Part shown: piece by piece, positions 7,779 to 16,584 of the stretch
Position numbering within the stretch: position 1 is the first letter of the stretch
Layout of the letters: every line of letters begins with the position of its first letter
Source: Brevibacillus centrosporus
GTDB taxonomy: Bacteria; Bacillota; Bacilli; Brevibacillales; Brevibacillaceae
Length of the DNA stretch: 64,000 nucleotides
Direction of reading: 5' to 3'
NCBI RefSeq assembly: GCF_003710815.1
Contig: NZ_RHHP01000006.1
Location: 62,001 to 126,000 of the forward strand
Translations under genes and position numbers: made by a program
The notes under the pieces: model-generated
The model's database searches: none
What the model was told of the DNA's origin: nothing
The model's input: only the letters and a program-made list of their open reading frames with translations

Positions 7779-8075
7779 CATCAACGGAAAAGAAACAAGA
7801 ATTACAATGGGCAATCAAATTATACTGCTATATATGTCCTGATTTACATAAGTTGTTTTCGACAGAATTATAGTTTAGGAGATTCGCTGGATTTCCTCAA
7901 TGTCTCTTGTTGCAAACCTCACCAAAGTTTTTTCCCAAGATTTAGTTTGAACATCTGACAAAAACGGCGGTGGCATTTAGATGAAAGTAATGGAGCAGGA
8001 CTGTGCACATTAGCAATCCAAGAGAAACACGGTCTTGTGTTGGATGATAAAATGCAGACAAAAAGGAGGCGGCTT
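7779..8075. other. Gene-poor segment
   Basis: Between the intron relic and the DHFR-like gene no frame looks coding on either strand. The stretch is AT-rich at 7795-7880. It may hold decayed intron sequence and the promoter of the gene at 8076; I see no other structure. Confidence 0.4.
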
Positions 8076-8627
8076 ATGGGACGTGTAATCTTGCAAATGA
8101 ATGTGACACTGGACGGTTGCTGTGACCACACGCAGATGATTGCAGATGAGGAGCTCCACCAGTATTCGGTGGACGTGATGGACCAGTCAGATGGTCTGCT
8201 TTTTGGACGTGAAATCTACCAGCTTATGGAGCGTTTCTGGCCAGCGATAGCCAGCAGCGGCGACGGACCTCAATTCATGGTCGACTTCGCACGCAAGCTT
8301 GATCAGAAACCCAAGTACGTTGTCTCGCGAACGCTGGATCACGTGTCGTGGCAGAACTCTTTCTTGTTGAAGGGGCCAGTTTCCGAAGAGGTGCCACAGC
8401 TTACGGCAGAAGGGAAGAACCTACTCGTTAACGGCGGTCCCGGCCTCGGTTCCACCTTGGCACAACTAGGTGTGGTGGATGAGTATCACTTGCTGGTACA
8501 TCCAATCGTTGCCGGACGTGGCCCCCAATTATTGGGGGGAGTTCATGATCGACTGAATCTGAAGCTGACCGGGACTAAACCCTTCAGCTCCGGCGTCGTG
8601 CTGCTCAGCTACACGCCCGTTCGTTGA
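8076..8627 (+). CDS. Dihydrofolate reductase family (RibD C-terminal-like) protein
   Basis: A 183-residue protein of the RibD_C/DHFR-like fold, of the Bacillus YyaP/YwjB type. It starts with VILQMNVTLDG, the characteristic first strand, followed by LLFGREIYQLM, and ends with the NGGPGLGSTLAQLGVVDEYHLLVHPIVAGRGPQL stretch typical of the NADPH-binding half. Likely an NADPH-dependent reductase of unknown substrate in the cytosol. The ATG at 8076 has AAGGAGG upstream. It stands alone between decayed genes. Confidence 0.85.
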   Translation: MGRVILQMNVTLDGCCDHTQMIADEELHQYSVDVMDQSDGLLFGREIYQLMERFWPAIASSGDGPQFMVDFARKLDQKPKYVVSRTLDHVSWQNSFLLKGPVSEEVPQLTAEGKNLLVNGGPGLGSTLAQLGVVDEYHLLVHPIVAGRGPQLLGGVHDRLNLKLTGTKPFSSGVVLLSYTPVR

Positions 8628-8941
8628 CTGCTTGGCTGATCACCGAGGATACAGGTAATGTACCGACAAACAGATCTTTCCTCCGCTGTGCCACCTGTTG
8701 TGACAAGCTGCCTACGGTTGAACAGGAGGTCAATACGAGGAGCGGAGTAAATTAGACTACCCAACATCGGTTTGTTAAGCGAACGAGTTTGATAGTGCAA
8801 TAACAATGTGGAAAGGCACTAGAATTAACCGGCTGCCTTTTCTGCACAAACGGTAGGGTAATGAAAGCGCAAGATCTTGAAATTTATATTCCCCTATACT
8901 AAAAAAGGCAATTAGTTGTGACGAAAAATGGGGGAACAAAC
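8628..8941. other. Intergenic stretch without a gene
   Basis: No convincing frame. A hairpin near 8811-8843 (GAAAGGCA with TGCCTTTTC) followed by a few T may end the DHFR-like transcript. The rest may be eroded coding sequence, which I could not identify. Confidence 0.4.
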
Positions 8942-9414
8942 ATGAGCAGCAAGGTGGAAGGATTGTTAAAGAACGCAGATTTTCGCAGACTCTGGATTGG
9001 GCAAACGACATCACAGTTTGGGACTCAGGTTGCTTTATTAGGAATGCCATTAGTGGCAGCTCTCTATTTAGGGGCCAGTCCCATGCAAATGGGGTTGCTC
9101 GGTTTTGCCGAGTATGCGCCATTTATCATTTTCGGTTTGTTCGCTGGTGTATGGATAGACAGATTTCCTCGGCGGCCTATTCTAGTCGCCGCTAACTTTT
9201 TCAAGGTCGTGTGAATGCTACATTTCGCTTTATCTCGTGGGGGTCTTTGCCGCTAGGTTCGTTACTTGGAGGGATGATAGGGGGGACAATGGGTTTACGG
9301 TTCGCTTTACTTGCGGGTGGTTTTGGATTGTTAGCTTCAGCTTGTACGTTGTTGTTCACCCCATTTTTACAGCTGCGTGTGAAATCATTTCAATATTCAA
9401 TGAACATACGGTGA
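8942..9414 (+). pseudogene. MFS transporter with its middle deleted
   Basis: The first 91 residues (ATG 8942) are the N-terminal three membrane segments of an MFS_3-type exporter (DFRRLWIGQTTSQFG, then GVWIDRFPRRPILVAAN). The frame then hits TGA at 9212. In another frame GRVNATFRFISWGSLPLG (from about 9206) continues with the segment-10/11 region of the same family. About 230 residues between FFK and GRVNA are missing and the join is out of frame. The C-terminal part also ends early at 9414. Not functional. Confidence 0.8.
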
Positions 9415-9511
9415 CATGGTGTTTTTTGTTTGGAAGGAATTTGTAATTTTTGATGAGAATAATTAGGAAGATGATCAGGTAGTCAATTTTAACATAGAAG
9501 GAGATAAAACT

Positions 9512-9964
9512 TTGGCAAAAAACAAATTACTAAGAATGGACAATGTCGGCATCGTTGTAGAATCCCTTGATGACGCAATCTCTTTCTTCGAGGAGATTGG
9601 CTTGACCCTCGAAGGGCGAGCCACTGTCGAAGGGGAATGGGCTGGTCGCGTAACCGGACTGGGTTCTCAGTGTGTAGAGATTGCGATGATGGTTACCCCA
9701 GATGGCCACAGCAGACTTGAGCTTTCGCGATTTCTCACCCCTCCTCCTATTTCAGATCACCGGACTGCTCCTGTAAACTCCCTCGGCTATCTACGCGTCA
9801 TGTTCGCTGTTGAAGACATTGACGAAATGGTATCCAGACTTATTAAGCGTGGCGCTCAGCTCGTTGGCGAAGTGGTTCAGTACAAGGACTCATATCGGCT
9901 CTGCTACATTCGTGGAGCTGAAGGAATTCTAATCGGGCTGGCAGAACAACTCGGGAATAAATAA
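9512..9964 (+). CDS. VOC family protein (glyoxalase-like)
   Basis: A 150-residue single-domain VOC protein: MDNVGIVVESLDDAISFFEEIGL at the start, LELSRF at the end of the first half, and LRVMFAVEDIDEMVSRLIKRGA in the second. The first metal ligand His of true glyoxalases is Asn here (DNVGI), so lyase activity is doubtful; a binding or dioxygenase-like role is possible. The TTG start at 9512 is preceded by AGAAGGAG. Next gene is the broken ECF sigma gene; VOC and sigma genes often sit together. Confidence 0.8.
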   Translation: MAKNKLLRMDNVGIVVESLDDAISFFEEIGLTLEGRATVEGEWAGRVTGLGSQCVEIAMMVTPDGHSRLELSRFLTPPPISDHRTAPVNSLGYLRVMFAVEDIDEMVSRLIKRGAQLVGEVVQYKDSYRLCYIRGAEGILIGLAEQLGNK

Positions 9965-10048
9965 GGGAGTGACGTTTTATAACAAGTCTTTACTGGCTTG
10001 CCTGTGGGCGAGCTTTTTTACTCGGGGAGATCGTTAAAGGAGGCCGCG

Positions 10049-10423
10049 ATGAACGAGACCGCATTTGACGAACCATTATTTGCAAGCTTGAAGCCGGGCT
10101 TAACCTCGTTCTGTTACCGAATGCTAGGCTCCATGGACGATGCGGATGATGCCGTTCAGGAGACGAGTATTCGGGTCTGGCAGAGCTGGAGCACGTTCAG
10201 ACAGGATTCCTCGTTCAAAACTTGGGTCTATCGGATTGCATCCAACCTGTGCTTGGACAAGCTGAGACAATCCAAACGCCGCGCGCTTCCCGTTGACCTG
10301 TTCGATCCAGCCGTCGCCATCGTCGAGCCGCGCGACACGCTGCCGGACTCTGCCTGGATCTGGCCGTCTCCCGACTTTGGGGGCAATCCGGAAGATCGGC
10401 TCGCCCGGCGTCTTTCTTTTTGA
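10049..10423 (+). pseudogene. ECF sigma factor (SigX5-like), cut short after region 2
   Basis: The 124 residues from ATG 10049 (ribosome site AAAGGAGG) contain sigma region 2: FCYRMLGSMDDADDAVQETSIRVW and SFKTWVYRIASNLCLDKLRQ, then the linker with RRALPVDLFDPA and PDSAWIWPSPD, seen in the sigma-70 subgroup called SigX5. The frame stops right after GNPEDRLARR, where region 4 should begin, and the VOC gene on the other strand follows 30 bases later. Region 4 and any SnoaL-like tail are gone, so the protein cannot recognise a -35 element. Confidence 0.75.
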
Positions 10424-10453
10424 ACCCTAGTACGAGCGTGCTCTCTGTTAGCC

Positions 10454-10870
10454 TTAACCTTGTGCCGGGTCCATGTTCATGTAGTTAATGGCCCACAGAT
10501 GGCCGTCCAAGTCCACGAAGCCCCAATGATACATGAACCCATGATCTTCAGGTTCAGCGTGCAATTTCCCGCCCAAGGAGAGCGCGGTATTCACGATTTC
10601 ATCGACCTTTTCCCGGCTCTCGAAGGCCAATGCGATCGTCATCTGCGCATACTTGCTCGTATCGACGGATTCCTTCTCCGTGAGCGTATGAAAGAACGCT
10701 TGATTGATCAGCATGACCTGCAGGTTGTCACCGATCACGATGGCTACTGAATTCTCGTTCTCGGGGAATTGCGGGTTGAGCTCGAATCCGAGTCCGGTGA
10801 AGAACGCTTTCGATTGTTCTACGTTTTTTACAGGCAGGTTGAAGCTCGTGAATGCGGACGTTAATGCCAT
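10454..10870 (-). CDS. VOC family protein, paralogue of the one at 804
   Basis: 138 residues, the same length as its paralogue at 804-1220, with matching FNLPVKNVEQSKAFF, NPQF, DHGFMY and DLDGHLW stretches. Function unknown; PhnB-like VOC proteins of this kind are cytosolic. The ATG at 10870 is chosen because AGAGGTG lies 8 bases upstream; a TTG two codons earlier is less well placed. Single gene, converging on the truncated sigma gene. Confidence 0.85.
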   Translation of the reverse strand: MALTSAFTSFNLPVKNVEQSKAFFTGLGFELNPQFPENENSVAIVIGDNLQVMLINQAFFHTLTEKESVDTSKYAQMTIALAFESREKVDEIVNTALSLGGKLHAEPEDHGFMYHWGFVDLDGHLWAINYMNMDPAQG

Positions 10871-11033
10871 TTTCAAAACACCTCTTCGTCAAATTAGTTT
10901 GTGTTCATTTATGCCTTTGTTTATATAGACGGCAGTCGATCCGGAAATTCATCGGTCTCGTGGATTCGGAAGCGTAAATTTTGAAAAATAACCTGGTATT
11001 GAGTTGGGATACCCGCCATATTCCACAGTAGCT

Positions 11034-11974
11034 CTACTCCTGAAATCTCCTGCCCAAAAGAATCCCAGTGATGATGCACACCCCTCCGATAAACTGCCAG
11101 ATGGAGAGATGCTTGCCAGCGATTAGGATGGAAAAGATGGCGGCAAACATTGGTTCGCTGCTCATCAACAGTGCCACCCGAGAAGGAGAAGTGCGACGGA
11201 TCATGACCAGCTGAATGTAGTAGGCAAACATGGTTCCAAACACCACCAGGTACCCGATCGCAAGCCAAAAGGATGGGGTCAGATAGCTCCAGGAGGAGGG
11301 CTGGGAAAGAGAAAGCAAGCCGGACACGATCGCGACTGTGGAAAATTGAATGACGGTCAAGGCACGTGAATCCATGGTCTTTCCTGCTGTCAGCTTCTTC
11401 GCCATGATCATCTGAATCGCATACCCGAATGCGGCAGCTAGCACCAGCACATCCCCGATTTTGGGGTCAAAGCTGTCCTTCATCGTCAAGAGAGTAGTCC
11501 CAGTGATAGAGAGAAGCAGGACACCTGCCAACGAAATCTTCAGCAGCCTTCCATGAATCACATGATCGAGGACGGGGACCAAGACGACATACATGCCAAT
11601 GATGAAGCCGGCATTGGAAGCCGAGATGTCAGGCCGAAAGTCTCGAGGAAATAGGTAGCACCGAGGATTAGCCCGAGAATCATGCCGCTGGTCCAGGCGG
11701 AACGGTCGGCATGACGCAGCACTTTGAAGGTAAAAGGAAGCATAATGAGTGCAGTAAGCGTGAACCGGATAAAGAGCAGCTGGAAGACGGGGACCGTTTC
11801 TACGACTCCCTTGATGACAATGTAATTGGAGCCCCAGATCATTGCAATAAGCAGCAGGGAGATGTCCGCCGTCCAGTGGGAATTCCATATGCTTTGGGCG
11901 AGCCTTCTCCACTTATGGAGACTATTTTCAAATGCACTTTGGGATTTCAGGTAGTTTTGCACAATCCCGGACAT
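11034..11974 (-). pseudogene. EamA/DMT-family transporter broken by one frameshift
   Basis: Ten-segment drug/metabolite transporter. The N-terminal half (from 11974) reads LLLIAMIWGSNYIVIKG and ends near GATYFLETFGLT. At about 11622-11632 the protein continues in another frame with SASNAGFIIGMYVVLVPVLDHV and runs to 11034 (LLMSSEPMFAAIFSI, then IITGILLGRRF). Both halves are complete, so a single-base indel explains the break. It may be a real lesion or an assembly error. Neighbours are decayed too, which favours a real one. Confidence 0.75.
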
Positions 11975-12132
11975 CCTTTCGTTGAAAATTCCGATTTCTT
12001 TAGTATAAAGTCCGCCATCCTATTCCTTCCACCAAAAAATCTTGGGTCCGTAAAATAGGCATTCTCATACGTATTTATTTGAGGGAAATGAACGACATGA
12101 CAGGCATCATCATCGGAGGCGGCCATGCCAAT

Positions 12133-12607
12133 CACTGCCTCAATCAGCAGAAGTCGGCGCGGAAAAGGTGGGAAGTGTGCGTCGGTCCGTGGCTTCCCGA
12201 ACCGGTTCGGACGTCGGAGACAGAAACGCTCGAGACGACGGTTGCCCGCCGCGATCTTTTGTCCTGCGTGAAGGCTTGGGCTTTGATTATTCGGAAATGG
12301 CTGAACTGCTCGGCAATTGGAATGGGTCAACCGATTCCTCACCTCGCTCGAGCAAGGGAACGTCGATCATGTGCTGTCTCTGCTGACCGAGGATGTCATG
12401 ATCGTCGCAGACGGTGGCGGAAAAGTAACGGCGTTCCGGCATCCAGTACAGACGCGCAATCAAGTGGCTCGAGTCCTGCTCGATGGATTCCAGGGCAAAG
12501 GGACCTTTTCATCATTGGACGTATGGCTTTCGATCATTCGTCTTACAGGAGTGATCGAAATACATGAGGACTTAAGCGAAGGGAACCCCCTAGACGCGAG
12601 TGTCTAG
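12133..12607 (+). pseudogene. Decayed ECF41-type sigma factor with SnoaL-like tail
   Basis: Pieces of one protein lie in order in three frames: QQKSARKRWEVCVGPWLPEP (from about 12145), then VLREGLGFDYSEMAELLGNW (about 12266-12325), then RFLTSLEQGNVDHVLSLLTE and DVMIVADGGGKV to 12607. The order linker, region 4, SnoaL_2-like tail and the VGPWLPEP signature are those of ECF41/SigJ-type sigma factors. Region 2 is missing at the 5' side. At least two frameshifts; not functional. Confidence 0.7.
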
Positions 12608-12622
12608 AGGGTTCTGCTTTTT
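12584..12622. terminator. Bidirectional terminator at the end of brnQ
   Basis: A 12-bp stem (12584-12595 with 12602-12613, one mismatch), 6-base loop, T-run 12617-12622 on the plus strand. It overlaps the last codons of brnQ. Confidence 0.8.
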
Positions 12623-13974
12623 CCATCCTGCAACCGGATCGTCCGAGGGCGAGGTGAGCTGCTTCTGCGGAATGCGCGAAACAGGTATCCACACAAGCCG
12701 CCTAGGAGAGAGGGAAGCAGCCAGCCTAAGCCAACCTCATAAAAGGGAAGATACTGAGTGAAATAGTTTTCAATGACGGCGATGTGCACGCCGGCCGCAT
12801 TCAGGCCGTCGAACAAGCTGATGATCAAGGTGAAAAGCAAGCTTCCTTGGTACACCTCAGACCAACCACGAAATGCTCTGTGTAGAAAGGTTAAGAATAA
12901 GAGGGAGATCGCAATCGGGTACATCGTCATTAAGAGCGGAACGGACACCTTGATCAGCTGCGTTAGTCCGATATTTGCGACAAGTGTACTGAAAACCGAT
13001 AAAATAACGGCAAACTTTTTGTAAGAGACAGTCGGAATCAATAGGTGGAAGAAGGAAGAGCAAGCGGTTATGAGCCCTACACTTGTGGTCAAGCAAGCCA
13101 CTGTAATCATGAAGCCTAATAATATGGCACCGTAGGAACCGAAATAATAGCTCGAAACCTTAGCCAAAACCTCGGCTCCGTTTTCTAAATGGCCCAATTT
13201 TTCCACACTGGAAGCTCCCATATAGGAGAGAGCCGAATAAAAAAGCACGAGGAGCGTGCCGGCGATCAATGTCGCCTTTGCACACGTGGCTAACAGCTGT
13301 TTTTGGGTCGTAACTCCTTTTTCCTTAAGGGCATTCACGATAATGATCCCGAAAACAAAAGCGACGAGAGCATCCAAGGTTAAATAGCCTTCTTGAAAGC
13401 CTTTGAAAAATACATGACTCGAGTACTCTTCCGATGGTGCCTGCAGTGCTCCTATCGGACGGATCACGGCTGTAATGACGATAAATCCGATAAACGTCAA
13501 TTTGATTGGGGTTAGAATTTTCCCGACCACACTGACGATCTTGACAGGATTGAGAGATAAGAGACATGCAGTGGTAAAAAACAGGATGGTGAATAGAATG
13601 AGCGGGATGGAACCTGCCTGGTCAGATAGGAATGGTTTGACCCCGATTTCATAGGATACATTGCCGGACCTAGGGATTGCGAAAAAGGGACCGATAGCCA
13701 AGTAAAGAACAACCGTGAAGATCATACCAAATAGTGGATGAACACGACTTGCTAACGAACGTAAGTCGTCTTGTCCAGAATAAACAAAGGCAATGATCGA
13801 AAGGAGCGGCAATCCCACGCCTGTAACTAGAAATCCTGCATTGGCTAGCCAGACATTTGTTCCTGCCAATTGACCGAGCATAGGCGGGAAGATCAAATTA
13901 CCGGCTCCAAAAAACAAGGCAAACAACATAAATCCTATAATCACCAGAAAAGAAAACGGCACTTTTTGAAACAT
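12604..13974 (-). CDS. brnQ: Branched-chain amino acid carrier BrnQ (LIVCS family)
   Basis: A 456-residue, about 12-segment sodium- or proton-coupled importer of leucine, isoleucine and valine in the cytoplasmic membrane. The start region LFALFFGAGNLIFPPMLGQLAG is the family hallmark, followed by TGVGLPLL and IGPFFAIPRSGNVSYEIGV. Full length for the family (about 430-460). The ATG at 13974 has AGGAGGA 5 bases upstream; the longer open frame to 14088 has no such site. Single gene under the promoter at 14087-14115; no T-box leader is visible. Confidence 0.93.
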   Translation of the reverse strand: MFQKVPFSFLVIIGFMLFALFFGAGNLIFPPMLGQLAGTNVWLANAGFLVTGVGLPLLSIIAFVYSGQDDLRSLASRVHPLFGMIFTVVLYLAIGPFFAIPRSGNVSYEIGVKPFLSDQAGSIPLILFTILFFTTACLLSLNPVKIVSVVGKILTPIKLTFIGFIVITAVIRPIGALQAPSEEYSSHVFFKGFQEGYLTLDALVAFVFGIIIVNALKEKGVTTQKQLLATCAKATLIAGTLLVLFYSALSYMGASSVEKLGHLENGAEVLAKVSSYYFGSYGAILLGFMITVACLTTSVGLITACSSFFHLLIPTVSYKKFAVILSVFSTLVANIGLTQLIKVSVPLLMTMYPIAISLLFLTFLHRAFRGWSEVYQGSLLFTLIISLFDGLNAAGVHIAVIENYFTQYLPFYEVGLGWLLPSLLGGLCGYLFRAFRRSSSPRPRTIRLQDGKSRTL

Positions 13975-14086
13975 AAAAATCCTCCTATCAGCCTGAACCT
14001 GGAAGCAATGAAATACCGTACGGCTGACTGCAAAAAATTCAAATTTTACTGTCAATGAACGTCCAGCTTTCTGAACAACGAAATTC

Positions 14087-14115
14087 ATTATAGTGCCTTT
14101 ATGGAAACATTACAA
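14087..14115 (-). promoter_or_regulatory. Sigma-A-type promoter of brnQ
   Basis: On the minus strand TTGTAA (14115-14110), a 17-bp spacer and a perfect TATAAT (14092-14087), about 110 bp upstream of the brnQ start. Confidence 0.65.
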
Positions 14116-14133
14116 TTTCAGTATTTAGGAGAA

Positions 14134-14166
14134 CGAAAAAAGCTGCCGATGCGAATTCGGCAGCTT
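14134..14166 (-). terminator. Terminator of the small gene at 14192
   Basis: A perfect 10-bp stem (14140-14149 with 14157-14166), 7-base loop, followed by a T-run on the minus strand. Confidence 0.85.
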
Positions 14167-14191
14167 CTTTGAAAGGAAAAGCAGGGAGCGT

Positions 14192-14389
14192 TCACCATGA
14201 GAAGCGATAGCCATTAAATCCTTTATGTGGTCCCGCAACCCCTAAATCATGGCGATGAGTGCGATCGAAGAAATCAATGATAAATACATTGCCATCTTCG
14301 TAATCATAACGAAAGGTCTTACCGGCATATACAGGGTTCAGCTGCCGATCATATTGATACGGCAGGTTGGGATAATCGGGATGGTGCAT
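14192..14389 (-). CDS. Small aromatic-rich protein, unknown function
   Basis: 65 residues, not recognised. It is rich in Tyr, Asp, His and Phe (MHHPDYPNLPYQYDR at the start, then GNVFIIDFFDRTHRHDLG, then HKGFNGYRFSW at the end), with no membrane segment or signal peptide. The strong ribosome site AAGGAGGAG 5 bases before the ATG and the dedicated terminator on its 3' side make it a real gene. Spore or coat proteins of sporeformers often look like this, but that is only a guess. Confidence 0.7.
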   Translation of the reverse strand: MHHPDYPNLPYQYDRQLNPVYAGKTFRYDYEDGNVFIIDFFDRTHRHDLGVAGPHKGFNGYRFSW

Positions 14390-14612
14390 ACAAACTCCTC
14401 CTTCCCGAGCAGTATATGTTTAATCTAGGTGAATGCTCTGAGGCGATGGCCTAATTCTGCCAGCGGAGTCACAGCCGAGCAGGTTCAGACGGTGGACGGA
14501 CGTGAATAAGACTGGAGACGAAATGCAAGTGCTTCGATAGAATCGGATTGGATGCAAGGATTTTAGCTAGACAGATGGGAGAGGGAGTAATGGGAAATAC
14601 GGATAAGTTTGA

Positions 14613-14927
14613 AATGATCGCGAATACATACGATCGACCAACGCCAATGACGCGAAGTCTGGATTCTCCAACTACGGCCGCTGGGTGGATGTGGCTGCTC
14701 CCGGAGAAAATATCTTGTCCACCTATCCCGGCAGTTACTACGCTTATCTGAGCGGAACTTTTATGGCTTCTCCCCACGTCGCCGGCCTGACTGCTCTGCT
14801 GGCTTCTCAGGGAAAAACGAACGTTCAGATCCAGAGCGTTATTCAGACAACCTCAGATCCAATACCGGGAACGGGTACCTTCTGGCAATTTGGACGAGTG
14901 AATGCTGCCAGGGCTGTGCGGTCCTGA
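14613..14927 (+). pseudogene. C-terminal stub of a subtilisin-like protease, catalytic Ser replaced
   Basis: The frame opens after a TGA at 14610-14612. It reads [20 protein letters not shown], then [12 protein letters not shown], then [16 protein letters not shown], then GRVNAARAV at the end, the last ~95 residues of a secreted S8 peptidase. The catalytic GTSMA motif reads GTFMA (TTT instead of a Ser codon), a single-base change from TCT. The Asp and His parts, the pro-region and a start are absent; 14390-14612 holds no recognisable remainder. Dead gene. Confidence 0.8.
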
Positions 14928-14968
14928 ATCACTTGCGCCAATTAGCACCAGAGTAAATAGAATAAAGA

Positions 14969-15021
14969 AGCAGCGGCGACCGCAGACCGGATAGGAAAGT
15001 CTGAGGCCGCCGCTGTTGTTT
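14969..15021. terminator. Large hairpin terminator
   Basis: Arms around AGCAGCGGC (14969-14977) and GCCGCTGTT (15009-15017) with T-rich sequence after. It stands between the subtilase stub and the converging acetyltransferase. Confidence 0.6.
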
Positions 15022-15035
15022 GTAGCAGCTCCCGG

Positions 15036-15512
15036 TTAGTCCAAGCGAAACTCCATTTTCCTGCTTTTCGTTGTCATTCCCATAGATTGATAGAAATGGA
15101 TCGCATTTTGATTCGCCTCGATTACCCCCAATTCAATGCTATCTACTTTCAAGCCTCTTCCAAAGTCAAAAGCATATTGCAGCAGTTTACTTCCGATGCC
15201 CTTTTTCCGATGCGAATCAGCCACGCATAAGCTATCAACCAGTAAGATCCTTCTCGCATTCACAAATGAATTTTCGGGTATTTCTTCTTCCTTTAAAACT
15301 ACGACGCCGACGATTTCATTTCCCAGGGTAGCTACAAAGATCTGCTGCTTATCATCCTTCAGCTGGTTATGAAACAACTCTTCTCCTACTGGAGTCGCGT
15401 TTTTTTTGTATAGGTCTGGTCGCTCTACAACGTGCAAATGATGAACCTGCCAAAACAAAGACAATAACGATGCGTAATCATCTGGCTGCGCACTTCGGAT
15501 CAAAATATCCAT
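15036..15512 (-). CDS. GNAT family N-acetyltransferase
   Basis: 158 residues with the full GNAT layout: IRSAQPDDYASLLSLFWQVH at the start, LLVDSLCVADSHRKKGIGSK (acetyl-CoA loop R-K-K-G-I-G) in the middle, and NAIHFYQSMGM at the end. A cytosolic acetyltransferase of unknown substrate. ATG with GAGGTGAGG upstream. Single gene with a terminator beyond its 3' end. Confidence 0.87.
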   Translation of the reverse strand: MDILIRSAQPDDYASLLSLFWQVHHLHVVERPDLYKKNATPVGEELFHNQLKDDKQQIFVATLGNEIVGVVVLKEEEIPENSFVNARRILLVDSLCVADSHRKKGIGSKLLQYAFDFGRGLKVDSIELGVIEANQNAIHFYQSMGMTTKSRKMEFRLD

Positions 15513-15691
15513 GCTTCCCTCACCTCGCCCAAGGTTTTAACGTTTATTTTAGCTTATACACGCTGCAGGTCATACACTAAAATGAGGCGATCTCTTCTCG
15601 TAAAAATCAGCGTCAGATTAGGATCAGAAAGAAAGGTCCTAGTCTCGTGCGCTCAAGTATAATAGTTTATAGCAAAGGAGGGCGGCGTATT

Positions 15692-16522
15692 TTGGAATGG
15701 TTGATAGGGCTGGCCTGCAGCGCCGGTATTGCGGGCATGGCCTATGCAAGACGGTCGCTGTCCGGCTCCGGTTTTACAGCGGCAGTGATTGTGGGCACGG
15801 TGATGTACGCACTGGGAAGCACGATCTGGTTCGGATGTCTGATCGCCTTTTTCGTCTCTTCGACCCTGTGGTCCAAATGGAAAAGGCATGCAAAAGAAGA
15901 GGCAGAGATCGGCTATGAGAAGGGTGGGAGGCGCGATGCTGGACAGGTGCTGGCCAACGGAGGTCTGGGGATGCTGCTGTGTGCGGCCAATTGGATGTGT
16001 CCCCATCCCCTTTGGTGGTATGCCTTTCTCGGTGTGATGGCGGCGGTCACGTCTGATACGTGGGCTACCGAGATCGGTGGCTTGAGTCGGACACCGCCGA
16101 TCTCGATCAAGACAGGACGCCCCGTTCCGCCGGGGACGTCCGGAGGTGTTTCTGGCCTCGGCATGGGTGCTTCACTGGCGGGAGGATTCTTTATCGGTGC
16201 TGTAGCCTGGCTGCTGCTGGCGGTGACCCCGTTTGCACCGGATACGGCTGCGAGCGGACTTGGACCTTTTGCCTGGACCGGAATTGCCGGATTGGCTGGC
16301 ATGATTGGGGCGCTGGCGGATTCATGGATTGGTGCGACCTGGCAGCAAATGTACCGTTGCGATGTGTGTGGTCGCGATATCGAGCAGGACCGCCACTGCG
16401 GCAGGCAAGCTGTGCGGACACGAGGTCGCACTGGCTGGAACAACGATGCCGTCAATATCGCAGGCTCGATTGCGGGCGGCGTTTCGGCCATCTTGCTGGC
16501 ACTCGCGCTCGGACTCGCCTAA
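15692..16522 (+). CDS. DUF92 family integral membrane protein
   Basis: 276 residues, about six to seven membrane segments. Family marks are GFTAAVIVGTVMYALG, then DAGQVLANGGLGMLL, then TSDTWATEIGGLS and PPGTSGGVSGLGM. The family contains plant phytyl-phosphate kinases, but the bacterial role is unknown. A cytosolic loop has two Cys pairs (CDVCG and a later Cys). Start is TTG 15692 with AAAGGAGG 9 bases upstream; an upstream ATG frame lacks a site. Monocistronic. Confidence 0.85.
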   Translation: MEWLIGLACSAGIAGMAYARRSLSGSGFTAAVIVGTVMYALGSTIWFGCLIAFFVSSTLWSKWKRHAKEEAEIGYEKGGRRDAGQVLANGGLGMLLCAANWMCPHPLWWYAFLGVMAAVTSDTWATEIGGLSRTPPISIKTGRPVPPGTSGGVSGLGMGASLAGGFFIGAVAWLLLAVTPFAPDTAASGLGPFAWTGIAGLAGMIGALADSWIGATWQQMYRCDVCGRDIEQDRHCGRQAVRTRGRTGWNNDAVNIAGSIAGGVSAILLALALGLA

Positions 16523-16532
16523 GCAGGCAAAT

Positions 16533-16584
16533 AACCGGAAAGACTTTGCAGCGTCAAGCGATGCTAGGGTCTTCCGGTTTTTTT
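16533..16584 (+). terminator. Rho-independent terminator
   Basis: AACCGGAA (16533-16540) pairs with TTCCGGTT (16572-16579), extended by AGAC/GTCT, and is followed by a T-run. Confidence 0.8.

Noticed and set aside
7653-7958. 101-residue plus frame over the intron relic
   Set aside because: It spans the domain V hairpin and AT-rich non-coding sequence with no ribosome site.
13975-14140. T-box leader for brnQ
   Set aside because: No T-box sequence and no antiterminator pair; the promoter is only about 110 bp from the start codon.
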